Of a DNA stretch of 34,421 bases, positions 1 through 14,746 are shown in pieces. The stretch is from assembly GCA_946479255.1 (NCBI GenBank), contig CAMLFK010000022.1:1-34421 (forward strand), written 5' to 3'. Position numbers and translations under genes: made by a program. The notes under the pieces are model-generated. The model ran no database searches and was not told the origin of the DNA. It was given only the letters and a program-made list of their open reading frames with translations. This stretch comes from an uncultured Oxalobacteraceae bacterium (GTDB lineage Bacteria > Pseudomonadota > Gammaproteobacteria > Burkholderiales > Burkholderiaceae). Numbering within the stretch: position 1 is the first letter of the stretch; each line of letters begins with the position of its first letter.

Positions 1-634
1 CGACGCCGCGCACGGTGCGGATGTAGCCGTCGCCGATCTTCTTGCGCAGGTTCGAAATATGCACGTCCAGCGTCTGTCCCTCGCTGATGGGCAGTACGCC
101 GTCTTCCAGTTCGGTCCGGGTGACGATGCGGTCTGCGCATCTGACCAGCATGTGCAGCAGGGCGAATTCGGTCTTCGACAGCGCCACCGGCTGGCCATTG
201 CGGGTCAGGCTCAGGCGGCGCGCATCGAGCGCCAGGTCGGCGAACGTCCACACCGGATCGGCGCCGTCGGCCCGTCCGCTGACGCGCCGCACGATCGCCT
301 TCAGGCGCGCCAGCAGTTCAGGGATCTCGAAGGGCTTGATCAGGTAGTCGTCGGCGCCGCCATCGAATCCCCCCAGGCGGTCTTCCAGGCTGTCGCGCGC
401 GGTGATGACCAGCACCGGCAGCGTGTGGCCGGCGGCGCGCAGCTGGCGCAGCAGCGCCACGCCGTCGCAGTCAGGCAGGCCGAGATCGAGCAGCATGGCG
501 TCGAAGCCGCCGCCGGCGAGCCGTGATGCATCGGCGCCCAGGCGCACCCAGGTCACGCTGTGGCCTTCGACTTGCAGCACGGTTTGCAGCGCACGGCCGA
601 TCGCCAGGTCATCTTCCAACAAGAGAATTCGCAT
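1..634 (-). CDS. OmpR/PhoB-family two-component response regulator (3' end missing)
   Basis: Cytoplasmic DNA-binding response regulator, read on the minus strand from the ATG at 632-634 and running off the left edge. About 211 codons are visible and perhaps 10 are missing. The N-terminal receiver domain (about residues 1-115) begins MRILLLEDDLAIG. It carries the acidic pair E7/D8/D9, the expected phosphoacceptor D50 in LLDLGLPD, T78 in VITA, and the IKPFE lysine. The C-terminal winged helix (about 125-211) shows the typical LSKTEFALLHML and LDVHISNLRKKIG segments. The overall look is of the QseB/PmrA/TctD branch. A sensor kinase gene is often directly downstream in this branch, which would place it beyond the left edge. 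The gene is divergent from the exported beta-propeller gene at 747, across about 110 bp. The target genes cannot be told from the sequence. Confidence 0.93.
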   Translation of the reverse strand, partial: MRILLLEDDLAIGRALQTVLQVEGHSVTWVRLGADASRLAGGGFDAMLLDLGLPDCDGVALLRQLRAAGHTLPVLVITARDSLEDRLGGFDGGADDYLIKPFEIPELLARLKAIVRRVSGRADGADPVWTFADLALDARRLSLTRNGQPVALSKTEFALLHMLVRCADRIVTRTELEDGVLPISEGQTLDVHISNLRKKIGDGYIRTVRGV

Positions 635-746
635 GCGGGCAGTGTAGCGGGCCGCGCGTGGCGGCGCTACCGGCAGTAAAGGTTTGCTATAGGTTGGACG
701 CGCGCCCACCTTCTACAATCGGGATTTCGACCTTCGGGAGCGTTTG

Positions 747-2066
747 ATGTCTTATAAATGCCTGGCCCTGGCCGCCGCGCTGATGCTGCCCGCGCTTGTC
801 AACGGCGCCGGCTGGCCGATGTTCATGGGCGACGCCGGCCACCGCGGCCAGCTGGCCGCACCGGCCTTCGATCCGTCCAGCCTCAAGCTCGCCGGCCGCT
901 TCGACATCGGCGCCGAAGTCCGCGCGTCGCCAGTGGCCGCTGACGGCAGGCTGTTCGTCGGCGCCGAGAACGGCAACCTGTATGCCATCGACCTGTCCAC
1001 GCGCAAGCTGCAATGGCTGTACCACGCGGCGGGCGGCATCAGCTCCACCCCGGCAGTGGCGGGCGGGGTCGTCTACTTCCTCAGCCGGGATGGCCGGCTG
1101 CATGCTGTCAACGCCGTCGACGGCGCACCGCTGTGGTCCTTCCGGACCCAGGGTGAGGCCGTATTTTCCACCTTCGGCATGTATGGCCAGCCGCTCGATG
1201 CCGGGCCGGTCGCCGATCCATGGGACTTCTTTCTTTCCTCGCCCCTGGTCCATGACGGCAAGGTCTACGTCGGCAGCAGCGACCAGCGCGTGTATGCGCT
1301 CGACGCCAAAACCGGCAAGCTGGCCTGGACCTACAAGACCGGCGGCGTGATCCATTCCTCGCCGGCGCTGGCCGGGCCGAACATCGTGGTCGGCAGCTGG
1401 GATGGCGCGGTGTATGCGCTCGATGCGGCCACCGGCGAACAGCGATGGCGCCACCAGACCGGCACCGAGCAAAAACAAAGTGTCATGCTGGGCGTGCAGG
1501 CCTCGCCGAGTGCCGATCGCGAAAGCGTCTACATCGGTTCGCGCGATGGCTTTTTCTATGCGCTCGACGCAGCCAGCGGCAGTGTGAAGTGGCGCTACGA
1601 CGCCAAAGGTGCCTGGATCGTCGCCACCGCCGCCCAGGACGATGACGCGGTCTATGTCGGCACGTCGGACAGCAATCTGCTGCTGGCGCTGGACAAGCGG
1701 GACGGCAAGGAGCGCTATCGCTTCGATACCAAGGTGTGGAACTTCGCTTCGCCGGTTCGGGCCGGCACGCTGCTGGTGGGCGCGAGCATGAAAGGGGAAC
1801 TGCATGTACTGGACGCTGCCACCGGCAGGCCGCGCTGGTCGTGGCGCACGGCGCAGTCGATGAGCGATCCGATGCGCATTCTCGGCGCTAAAGGGAACTT
1901 CGACAACGCCCGCCTGTACGAAGGCGGGCCACATACGATGTACTCCGGAATGGAGCACATCAAGCGGCTGGGGGCTTTTCTGGCTACGCCGCTGTGGCAC
2001 GATGGTCAGCTGATGGCCGCAACAGCCACCGGCGAAGTCCTGTTTTTCGCAGCACCGCCGCGTTAA
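747..2066 (+). CDS. Exported PQQ-like beta-propeller repeat protein
   Basis: 439-residue protein made of repeated propeller blades of the PQQ/BamB type. At least seven repeats follow the pattern 'YALDAxTGxxxWxxxTG', for example LYAIDLSTRKLQW, LHAVNAVDGAPLW, VYALDAKTGKLAW, VYALDAATGEQRW, FYALDAASGSVKW and LHVLDAATGRPRW. An N-terminal signal peptide (about residues 1-21, hydrophobic LALAAALMLPALVNG) predicts export to the periplasm, and no lipobox cysteine is seen. The ATG at 747 is preferred over the TTG just before it, because GGGAG at 736-740 lies six bases upstream of the ATG. There is no dehydrogenase active-site region or cytochrome domain, so this is probably a binding or scaffold propeller, not a quinoprotein enzyme. 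It sits between a divergent response regulator and the glycogen block with no obvious link to either. The exact role is unknown. Confidence 0.85.
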   Translation: MSYKCLALAAALMLPALVNGAGWPMFMGDAGHRGQLAAPAFDPSSLKLAGRFDIGAEVRASPVAADGRLFVGAENGNLYAIDLSTRKLQWLYHAAGGISSTPAVAGGVVYFLSRDGRLHAVNAVDGAPLWSFRTQGEAVFSTFGMYGQPLDAGPVADPWDFFLSSPLVHDGKVYVGSSDQRVYALDAKTGKLAWTYKTGGVIHSSPALAGPNIVVGSWDGAVYALDAATGEQRWRHQTGTEQKQSVMLGVQASPSADRESVYIGSRDGFFYALDAASGSVKWRYDAKGAWIVATAAQDDDAVYVGTSDSNLLLALDKRDGKERYRFDTKVWNFASPVRAGTLLVGASMKGELHVLDAATGRPRWSWRTAQSMSDPMRILGAKGNFDNARLYEGGPHTMYSGMEHIKRLGAFLATPLWHDGQLMAATATGEVLFFAAPPR

Positions 2067-2152
2067 GACTCAGTGAGATGTGGCTAACGCCCTAGTCGCG
2101 GGTGCATGTATGATCATCATGGTATCCAACTCCTGACTAAAAGAGCGCAGCC

Positions 2153-4054
2153 ATGTCACTTACGCCGGATAACGTCAAGCCCTTCGCTTCCACCATCGGC
2201 GACACCGATGCCTGGCTGCTGGCCGAAGGTACCCACCGCCGCCCCTACGAACGGATGGGGGCGCAGCTGATCGAGCTGGACGGCGTGGCCGGCGTCAGCT
2301 TTGCGGTATGGGCACCCAACGCGCGCCGGGTCGCCGTTGTCGGCTCCTTCAACGGTTGGGATGGCGGGCGCCACGCAATGCGCCTGCACCCCAATGTGGG
2401 TGTGTGGGAGACCTTCATTCCCGGAGTCAAAGCCGGTGAATTGTATAAATTCGAGATCGAAACCATCACCGGCGAAATCCTGCACAAGGCCGATCCATAC
2501 GCCTTCCGCGCCCAGCTGCGTCCGGAGACGGCATCGGTGGTGCAGGGCTTGCCGCCAGTGCGTGCCATCGACCCGGCACGCAAAGCGGCCAATGGCCTGA
2601 GCGCGCCGATCAGCGTATATGAAGTCCACCTGGGTTCATGGCGCCGTGCGGACGGCGAGCGCTGGCTGAGCTACCGTGAACTGGCCGAGCAGCTGGTGCC
2701 GTACGCGAAGGACATGGGTTTCACGCACATTGAACTGCTGCCGGTGAACGAGCATCCCTTCGACGGCTCGTGGGGCTACCAGCCCACCGGCCTGTACGCG
2801 CCGACTTCGCGCTTCGGCACACCGGAGGACTTCGCCCACCTGGTCGATACCGCCCACGCCAACGGCATCGGCGTGCTGCTCGACTGGGTGCCGGGCCACT
2901 TCCCGACCGACGGGTTCGCGCTGGCGCGCTTCGACGGCACCCACCTGTACGAGCACGCCGACCCCAAGGAAGGCTTTCACCAGGACTGGAATACGCTGAT
3001 CTATAACTTCGGGCGGCGCGAAGTGCTGGGCTTTTTGGCCGGTAACGCGCTGTACTGGATCGAGCGCTTCGGCATCGATGGCTTGCGCGTGGACGCGGTG
3101 GCATCGATGCTCTACCGGGACTACAGCCGCAAGGAAGGCGAGTGGGTGCCGAATGTGCACGGCGGGCGCGAGAACCTGGAAGCGATCGCCTTCCTGCGCC
3201 GCATGAACGAGGTGGTCGGCACGGAACGCCCCGATGCGATCACGGTGGCGGAAGAATCGACCAGCTTCCCGATGGTGTCGCGCCCTGGGGATATGGGCGG
3301 ACTGGGCTTCCACTACAAGTGGAACATGGGCTGGATGAACGACACCCTGCGCTACATGCAGGAAGATCCGGTCAACCGCAAGTACCATCACGACAAGATG
3401 GCTTTCGGTCTGGTGTACGCCTTCAGCGAAAATTTCGTGCTGCCGCTGTCGCATGACGAAGTCGTACACGGCAAAGGCTCGATCCTGACCCGCATGCCGG
3501 GCGATGAATGGCAGCGTTTCGCCAACGTGCGTGCCTATTACGGATTCATGTGGGGCCATCCTGGCAAAAAGCTGCTGTTCATGGGCTGCGAATTCGGCCA
3601 GGTACGCGAATGGAACGCAGATGCGAGCCTGGACTGGCACCTGCTCGACAATCCATTGCATAGCGGCGTGCAGCGGCTGGTGCGCGACCTGAACACCGTC
3701 ATGCGCGCCTGGCCGGCGCTGCACCAGCTCGACGTCGAAGGACGCGGTTTCGAATGGATCTCGCACGATGACCGCGAGAACTCGGTGCTGTCGTTTGTGC
3801 GCCGTGCCGAGGACGGCAGCTTCGTGGTCGTGCTGTGTAACTTCACGCCGCTGGTACGCCAGGACTACCGGATCGGCGTGCCCGCCGCCGGCAGCTATCG
3901 TGAACTGATCAATACCGACCTGGCCGTGTACGGCGGCAGCGGCGTCGGCAACGGCATCATCGCCACAGAGGCGCGGCCGCTGCATGGCCGCGCACAGTCG
4001 CTGGCCGTGACCTTGCCGCCATTGTCCACCTTGATGCTGGTGCTGGAGGTGTAA
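2153..4054 (+). CDS. glgB: 1,4-alpha-glucan branching enzyme GlgB
   Basis: Cytoplasmic GH13 enzyme that moves short alpha-1,4-glucan chains to alpha-1,6 positions, creating glycogen branch points. It has 633 residues, compared with about 730 in E. coli, and lacks the extra N-terminal N1 module: a single CBM48-like domain (about residues 30-135, [24 protein letters not shown]) comes straight before the catalytic barrel. The catalytic triad is visible as D314 in DGLRVDAV, E367 in VAEEST and D435 in [14 protein letters not shown]-terminal all-beta domain ends in [11 protein letters not shown]. It is the first gene of the glycogen block, starting 86 bp after the beta-propeller gene. TATGAT at 2109-2114 could be a -10 box, but no good -35 was found. 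AAGAG upstream of the ATG is a plausible ribosome site. The stop codon touches the start of glgX. Confidence 0.97.
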   Translation: MSLTPDNVKPFASTIGDTDAWLLAEGTHRRPYERMGAQLIELDGVAGVSFAVWAPNARRVAVVGSFNGWDGGRHAMRLHPNVGVWETFIPGVKAGELYKFEIETITGEILHKADPYAFRAQLRPETASVVQGLPPVRAIDPARKAANGLSAPISVYEVHLGSWRRADGERWLSYRELAEQLVPYAKDMGFTHIELLPVNEHPFDGSWGYQPTGLYAPTSRFGTPEDFAHLVDTAHANGIGVLLDWVPGHFPTDGFALARFDGTHLYEHADPKEGFHQDWNTLIYNFGRREVLGFLAGNALYWIERFGIDGLRVDAVASMLYRDYSRKEGEWVPNVHGGRENLEAIAFLRRMNEVVGTERPDAITVAEESTSFPMVSRPGDMGGLGFHYKWNMGWMNDTLRYMQEDPVNRKYHHDKMAFGLVYAFSENFVLPLSHDEVVHGKGSILTRMPGDEWQRFANVRAYYGFMWGHPGKKLLFMGCEFGQVREWNADASLDWHLLDNPLHSGVQRLVRDLNTVMRAWPALHQLDVEGRGFEWISHDDRENSVLSFVRRAEDGSFVVVLCNFTPLVRQDYRIGVPAAGSYRELINTDLAVYGGSGVGNGIIATEARPLHGRAQSLAVTLPPLSTLMLVLEV

Positions 4055-7625
<3,571 letters not shown>

Positions 7626-7674
7626 TCGCGCATCACAAGTAGGTCATCAACAAAAATACAAAGGGAGCGAAAAC

Positions 7675-8943
7675 ATGAATGAGACAAAGAACGCCGCACT
7701 GGCCCGCCAGCTGCCTAAACGGACCATCGCGCTGGTGTTGGCGGGCGGGCGCGGTTCGCGCCTGCAGCAGCTGACCGACCGCCGCGCCAAGCCGGCCGTG
7801 TACTTCGGCGGCAAGTTCCGCATTATCGACTTTGTGCTGTCGAACTGCCTGAACTCCGGCATTCGCCGCATCGGCGTGGTCACGCAGTACAAATCGCACT
7901 CGCTGCTGCGCCACCTGCAGCGCGGCTGGAGTTTTCTGCGCGGCGAACTGAACGAATTCATCGACCTGCTCCCCGCCCAGCAGCGTGTGGACGAGGAACA
8001 CTGGTACCGCGGCACAGCCGACGCGGTTTACCAGAATCTCGACATCCTGCGTTCGTACAAGCCGGAATACGTGCTGGTGCTGGCCGGCGACCATATCTAC
8101 AAGATGGACTATTCGCTGATGCTGCTCGACCACGCCCGCACCGGCGCCGGCTGCACGGTCGGCTGCATCGAGGTGCCGAAATCGGAGGCTTCGGCCTTCG
8201 GCGTGATGGCCATCGACGACAGCCGCAAGGTGACCGCGTTTGCCGAAAAGCCGGCCGATCCGCCTACCATTCCGGGCCGCGACGACACCTCGCTTGCCTC
8301 GATGGGCATCTACATCTTCAACGCCGCCTACCTTTACCAGCTGCTGGAGGAAGACCTGGCCAATCCGGAATCGTCGCATGACTTCGGCAAGGACATCATC
8401 CCGCGCGTCGTGGGCGAGGGCAGTGCGGTAGCCCACCCCTTCGGCATGTCGTCGGTGCCGTCCAGCGATGTCGTCGCACCGTATTGGCGCGACGTCGGAA
8501 CCGTCGATGCATTCTGGTCGGCCAACCTGGACCTGGCGTCGATTTCGCCGGAGCTCAACTTGTATGACAAGGACTGGCCGATCTGGACCTACCAGGAGCA
8601 GCTGCCGCCGGCTAAATTCGTGTTCGACAAAAACGGCCAGCAGGGCGTGGTGGTGAACACCCTCATCTCCGGCGGCTGCATCATCGAAGGCTCCAACGTG
8701 CGCAGTTCGGTGCTGTTCTCGAATGTGCGCGTGGCTTCCTTCTGCAGCGTGGACCAGGCCGTCCTGCTGCCTGGGACCGAGGTAGGCGAGGGCTGCCGCT
8801 TGAGCAAAGTGGTGGTGGACCGCCATTGCAGCATCCCGGCCGGCATGGTGATTGGCGAAGACGCCGAGCTTGATGCCAGGCGCTTCCACCGCAGCGAGAC
8901 CGGCGTGGTGCTGGTTACCGCACCGATGCTGGCCGCACTGTAA
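7675..8943 (+). CDS. glgC: Glucose-1-phosphate adenylyltransferase GlgC
   Basis: Makes ADP-glucose from ATP and glucose-1-phosphate, the committed and usually allosterically controlled step of bacterial glycogen synthesis. It has 422 residues, normal for the family. The nucleotidyltransferase domain opens with [35 protein letters not shown], holding the nucleotide loop and the allosteric-region lysine. [12 protein letters not shown] carries the conserved metal-binding aspartate, and FAEKP and the '[12 protein letters not shown]' motif follow. The C-terminal quarter is a left-handed beta-helix ([21 protein letters not shown]). GGGAG lies upstream of the ATG. It is separated by 49 bp from pgm and by 9 bp from glgA, which fits one transcript. 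Confidence 0.97.
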   Translation: MNETKNAALARQLPKRTIALVLAGGRGSRLQQLTDRRAKPAVYFGGKFRIIDFVLSNCLNSGIRRIGVVTQYKSHSLLRHLQRGWSFLRGELNEFIDLLPAQQRVDEEHWYRGTADAVYQNLDILRSYKPEYVLVLAGDHIYKMDYSLMLLDHARTGAGCTVGCIEVPKSEASAFGVMAIDDSRKVTAFAEKPADPPTIPGRDDTSLASMGIYIFNAAYLYQLLEEDLANPESSHDFGKDIIPRVVGEGSAVAHPFGMSSVPSSDVVAPYWRDVGTVDAFWSANLDLASISPELNLYDKDWPIWTYQEQLPPAKFVFDKNGQQGVVVNTLISGGCIIEGSNVRSSVLFSNVRVASFCSVDQAVLLPGTEVGEGCRLSKVVVDRHCSIPAGMVIGEDAELDARRFHRSETGVVLVTAPMLAAL

Positions 8944-8952
8944 GGATCTTCA

Positions 8953-10392
8953 ATGCGAGTACTGCATGTCAGCAGCGAGCTGTATCCCCTCCTGAAAACC
9001 GGCGGCCTGGCCGACGTGGCGGCGGCCCTGCCGGCCGCCCAGCGCCGGCGCGGCATCGATGCGCGCGTGGTGGTGCCGGGCTTCCCAAGCCTGGCCGCCG
9101 GTGTGCTCGGCCAGCAGCCGGTGGCGGAGATCGACGGCGCCCGCGTGACCCTGGGCGTGCTGCCCGGCTCGCGCGTGCCCGTCTATGTGATTCATGCGCC
9201 GGCCATGTATGAGCGGCCCGGCAATCCTTATTCCGACGAACATCAGCGCGAGTATCCGGACAACCACCGCCGCTTTGCGCTGCTGGGCCGCGTGGCCGCG
9301 GTGCTGGCGCAAGGTCTTGATGCGGCCTGGACGCCCGAGGTGCTGCACTGCCACGACTGGCACGCGGGCCTGGCGCCAGCCTACCTGCGCGCCGCGCGCG
9401 AAGCCAGCGGGCGCCATATCGCCGGCTCCGTCATCACCGTGCACAACCTGGCCTACCAGGGCGTGTTCCCCGGCCACGTGTTTCCGGACCTTGGCTTGCC
9501 GGCGCACTTCTTCAGTGTGCAGGGCGTGGAGTACCACGGCAATGTGTCCTTCCTCAAGGCGGGCCTGCATTATGCCGACAAGATCACCACCGTCAGCCCC
9601 ACCTATGCGCGCGAAATCCAGGGCGGGGAGCAAGGCTGCGGCCTCGATGGCCTGCTGCGCGCACGCGCGGGCGACCTGACCGGCATCCTGAACGGCGTCG
9701 ACGACGAGGTGTGGAATCCATCCACGGACCCGCTGCTGCCGGCCCATTTCACGAGCGGCGACCTGGCCGGCAAAGCCGCCTGCAAGGCCGAGCTGCAGCG
9801 CAAGCACGGGCTGGCTTTGAAACCCGGCGCACCCCTGTTTTGCCTGGTCAGCCGCATGACCGAGCAGAAGGGCTTGCACCTGGTGCTGGCGATCCTGCCC
9901 GAGATCATCCGGCGCGGCGGCCAGTTCGCCATGCTGGGCAGCGGCGAACCGGCGCTGGAAAGCGCCTTCCGCGCCGCTGCAGCGGCCAACCCGCAGTCGG
10001 TATCGGTGCGGATCGGCTACGACGAAGCCTTTGCCCACGGCCTGATCGCAGCCGCCGATGTGATTTTTGTGCCCTCGCGCTTCGAGCCTTGCGGGCTGAC
10101 GCAGCTGTATGGCCTCAAGTACGGCACCTTGCCGCTGGTGCGCAGGGTGGGCGGCCTGGCCGACACGGTGCGCGATTCGTCGCTGGAAAGCCTGGACGAC
10201 GACAGTGCCACCGGCTTTGTGTTTGACGACTTCAGCGTCGACGGCATTGGAGCGGCTGTTCGGCGTGCCTTTGCGCTGTACGCGCGGCCGGCGGACTGGC
10301 GCGGCGTGCAGCAGCGCGCCATGGCCCAGCAGTTCGGCTGGATTGCTGCGGCCGACAGCTTTACCTCTCTTTATCAGCAAATAGCAGCCTAG
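8953..10392 (+). CDS. glgA: Glycogen synthase GlgA (ADP-glucose)
   Basis: GT5 glycosyltransferase that elongates alpha-1,4-glucan chains from ADP-glucose. It has 479 residues in two Rossmann-like halves. The ADP-glucose binding motif K15-T-G-G-L lies at the N-terminus (VSSELYPLLKTGGLADV). HCHDWHAGLAPAYL and TVHNLAYQG lie in the first half. The second half has the conserved SRMTEQKGLHLV segment and the nucleotide-sugar motif RFEPCGLTQLYGLKYGTLPLVRRVGGL, with the catalytic-region glutamate. The ATG follows the glgC stop by 9 bases, and AAGGA overlaps the glgC stop codon. The gene ends 9 bases before glgP. Confidence 0.97.
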   Translation: MRVLHVSSELYPLLKTGGLADVAAALPAAQRRRGIDARVVVPGFPSLAAGVLGQQPVAEIDGARVTLGVLPGSRVPVYVIHAPAMYERPGNPYSDEHQREYPDNHRRFALLGRVAAVLAQGLDAAWTPEVLHCHDWHAGLAPAYLRAAREASGRHIAGSVITVHNLAYQGVFPGHVFPDLGLPAHFFSVQGVEYHGNVSFLKAGLHYADKITTVSPTYAREIQGGEQGCGLDGLLRARAGDLTGILNGVDDEVWNPSTDPLLPAHFTSGDLAGKAACKAELQRKHGLALKPGAPLFCLVSRMTEQKGLHLVLAILPEIIRRGGQFAMLGSGEPALESAFRAAAAANPQSVSVRIGYDEAFAHGLIAAADVIFVPSRFEPCGLTQLYGLKYGTLPLVRRVGGLADTVRDSSLESLDDDSATGFVFDDFSVDGIGAAVRRAFALYARPADWRGVQQRAMAQQFGWIAAADSFTSLYQQIAA

Positions 10393-10401
10393 GCTTAATT
10401 T

Positions 10402-12852
<2,451 letters not shown>

Positions 12853-12862
12853 ACGCGAATCG

Positions 12863-14713
12863 ATGGCCAACATTCTCGACACTGAACAAAAATACAGCCG
12901 CACTGCCTACGCTGACGGCCCCCGTCTGCTGGCCGATATCGGCGCCACGCACGCGCGGTTTGCACTTGAAAGCGCGCCTGGCGTGGTACGTTCGGTACGG
13001 GTTCTCAAGTGCGACGACTACAGCGGCATTCTGCCGCTGCTGCGCGCCTACCTGGCCGGCCATGAAGGACTGAAGCTGAACCACGCGGCGTTCGCGCTGG
13101 CGAACCCGATCAACGGCGACTTCATCCGCATGACCAATCGCGACTGGCATTTCTCGACCGACGAGGTACGCCGGGCGCTGGGCCTGACCACGCTCTTGAT
13201 CGTGAACGACTTCACCGCGCTGGCGATGTCGCTGCCGAACCTGCCGGCCGGCGACCTGGTGCAGGTCGGCGGCGGCAAGAGCGCGGCCAATGCGGTGATC
13301 GGCGTGCTGGGTCCGGGCACCGGCCTTGGATGCTCAGGCGTGATCCCGACCATCGACGGTTTTGTGACCCTCGGCAGCGAAGGCGGCCACGCCAATTTTG
13401 CGCCGGCCGACGAGCGCGAGTTCTCGATTTTGCAGTACGCATGGAAGGAATGGTCGCACGTATCGAACGAGCGCCTGATTTCCGGCCCTGGCATGGAAAT
13501 CATTTACCGCGCGCTGGCGTTGCGCAACGGCGTGGAGGTGCTCCCTTTGAGCTCGCCGGAGATCATCGAACGCGGCCTTGAGAAAGGCGACGCGCTGTGC
13601 CTGGAAGTGCTGGACTGCTTCTGCGGCATGCTCGGTGGCGCGGCGGCGAACCTGGCGGTGACGCTCGGTGCCTTCGGCGGTATTTTTATCGGCGGCGGCA
13701 TCGTTCCACGCCTGGGTAAGTGGTTCCTCAGCTCGTCGTTCCGCAAGCGCTTCGAAGCCAAGGGCCGCTTTACTTCATACCTGGCCGAGATCCCGACTTT
13801 TGTCATCACGACGCCGAACCCGGCTTTCCACGGTGTGGCCTCGATCCTGTCCGAGCACCTGCGCGGGCGCAGCGGCGCCAATACCCTGATGGAGCGGGTC
13901 CAGCATCTGCAGCATGAACTCTCGCCGGCCGAGCAGCGCGTCGCAACGCTGGTGATCGATCACCCGCGCAAGGTGCTGGGCGAGCCAATTGCCGAGATTG
14001 CGCGCCTGGCCGACGTCAGCCAGCCGACCGTGATCCGGTTCTGCCGTTCGCTGGGCTTCCTGGGCCTGGCGGACTTCAAGCTCAAGTTCGCCAGCAGCCT
14101 GACCGGCACGATCCCGGTGCGCCACAGCCAGGTGCGGGTGTCGGACAGCACGCACGACCTGTCGGCCAAGGTGATCGACAATACCGTGTCGGCGATTCTG
14201 AAGTTCCGCGACCAGCTGGACGTGCAGTCGATCGACAGCGCCATCGCGCTGCTTAGAAAAGCCAAGCGGGTCGAGTTTTATGCCATGGGCGCTTCGCGCG
14301 TGGTGGCGCTGGACGGCCAGCACAAGTTCTTCCGCTTCCGCATTCCGACCTCGTCATATGGCGATTCGCATCTGTTCTCGCTGGCGGCCGAGTTGTTGAA
14401 CCCTGGTGACGTGGTGGTGGCGATTTCTTCGTCCGGCCGTCTGCCGGAGCTGCTCGATGCGGTCGATACCGCGTTGGCGGCGGGGGCCGATGTCATCGCC
14501 ATCACCAGCAGCAAGTCGCCGCTGGCCAAGAAGGCTACCGTTTGCCTGGCGGTGGATCACAGCGAGGACAGCACGACCTTCCTGTCGATGATCTCGCGCA
14601 TTCTCCAGCTGCTGCTGATCGATATTATGTCGGTCGGGATTTCGCTCGGTAAGGAGCATGAGCTGGGTGAGGATGATGCGAAGCGTTTGATGATTTCGCA
14701 TCTCGACATCTAG
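12863..14713 (+). CDS. glk: Bifunctional glucokinase / RpiR-family (HexR-like) transcriptional regulator
   Basis: 616-residue fusion. Residues about 15-335 form a bacterial glucokinase that phosphorylates glucose to glucose-6-phosphate: the phosphate loop LLADIGATHARFAL, VNDFTALAMSLP with the catalytic-region aspartate, GPGTGLGCSG, and TLGSEGGHANFAP. From about residue 343 (LMERVQHLQHELSPAEQRVATLV) the protein becomes an RpiR regulator. This part has a helix-turn-helix at about 370-410 (IAEIARLADVSQPTVIRFCRSLGFLGLADFK) and a SIS sugar-phosphate domain at about 460-595 (GDSHLFSLAAELLNPGDVVVAISSSGR). The reading frame is continuous, so this is a real fusion and not a frameshift. Such fusions are known in Burkholderiales. 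Placement directly after glgP suggests that it captures free glucose and also senses a sugar phosphate. The regulated genes are an inference. Confidence 0.95.
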   Translation: MANILDTEQKYSRTAYADGPRLLADIGATHARFALESAPGVVRSVRVLKCDDYSGILPLLRAYLAGHEGLKLNHAAFALANPINGDFIRMTNRDWHFSTDEVRRALGLTTLLIVNDFTALAMSLPNLPAGDLVQVGGGKSAANAVIGVLGPGTGLGCSGVIPTIDGFVTLGSEGGHANFAPADEREFSILQYAWKEWSHVSNERLISGPGMEIIYRALALRNGVEVLPLSSPEIIERGLEKGDALCLEVLDCFCGMLGGAAANLAVTLGAFGGIFIGGGIVPRLGKWFLSSSFRKRFEAKGRFTSYLAEIPTFVITTPNPAFHGVASILSEHLRGRSGANTLMERVQHLQHELSPAEQRVATLVIDHPRKVLGEPIAEIARLADVSQPTVIRFCRSLGFLGLADFKLKFASSLTGTIPVRHSQVRVSDSTHDLSAKVIDNTVSAILKFRDQLDVQSIDSAIALLRKAKRVEFYAMGASRVVALDGQHKFFRFRIPTSSYGDSHLFSLAAELLNPGDVVVAISSSGRLPELLDAVDTALAAGADVIAITSSKSPLAKKATVCLAVDHSEDSTTFLSMISRILQLLLIDIMSVGISLGKEHELGEDDAKRLMISHLDI

Positions 14714-14746
14714 TTCCCTCTCTACAAAATACAAACGGCCCCTCAC

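Noticed and set aside
694..719. TTGGAC and TACAAT before the beta-propeller gene as a promoter
   Set aside because: The spacer is only 14 bases, too short for a normal sigma-70 promoter, although TACAAT alone may be a -10 box.
687..2000. A long minus-strand frame opposite the beta-propeller gene
   Set aside because: The plus frame has a signal peptide and regular propeller repeats. The minus frame has neither motif nor plausible start.
2110..2117. ATGATCAT palindrome before glgB as an operator
   Set aside because: It is only eight bases and overlaps a possible -10 box, so it is too short to support a claim.
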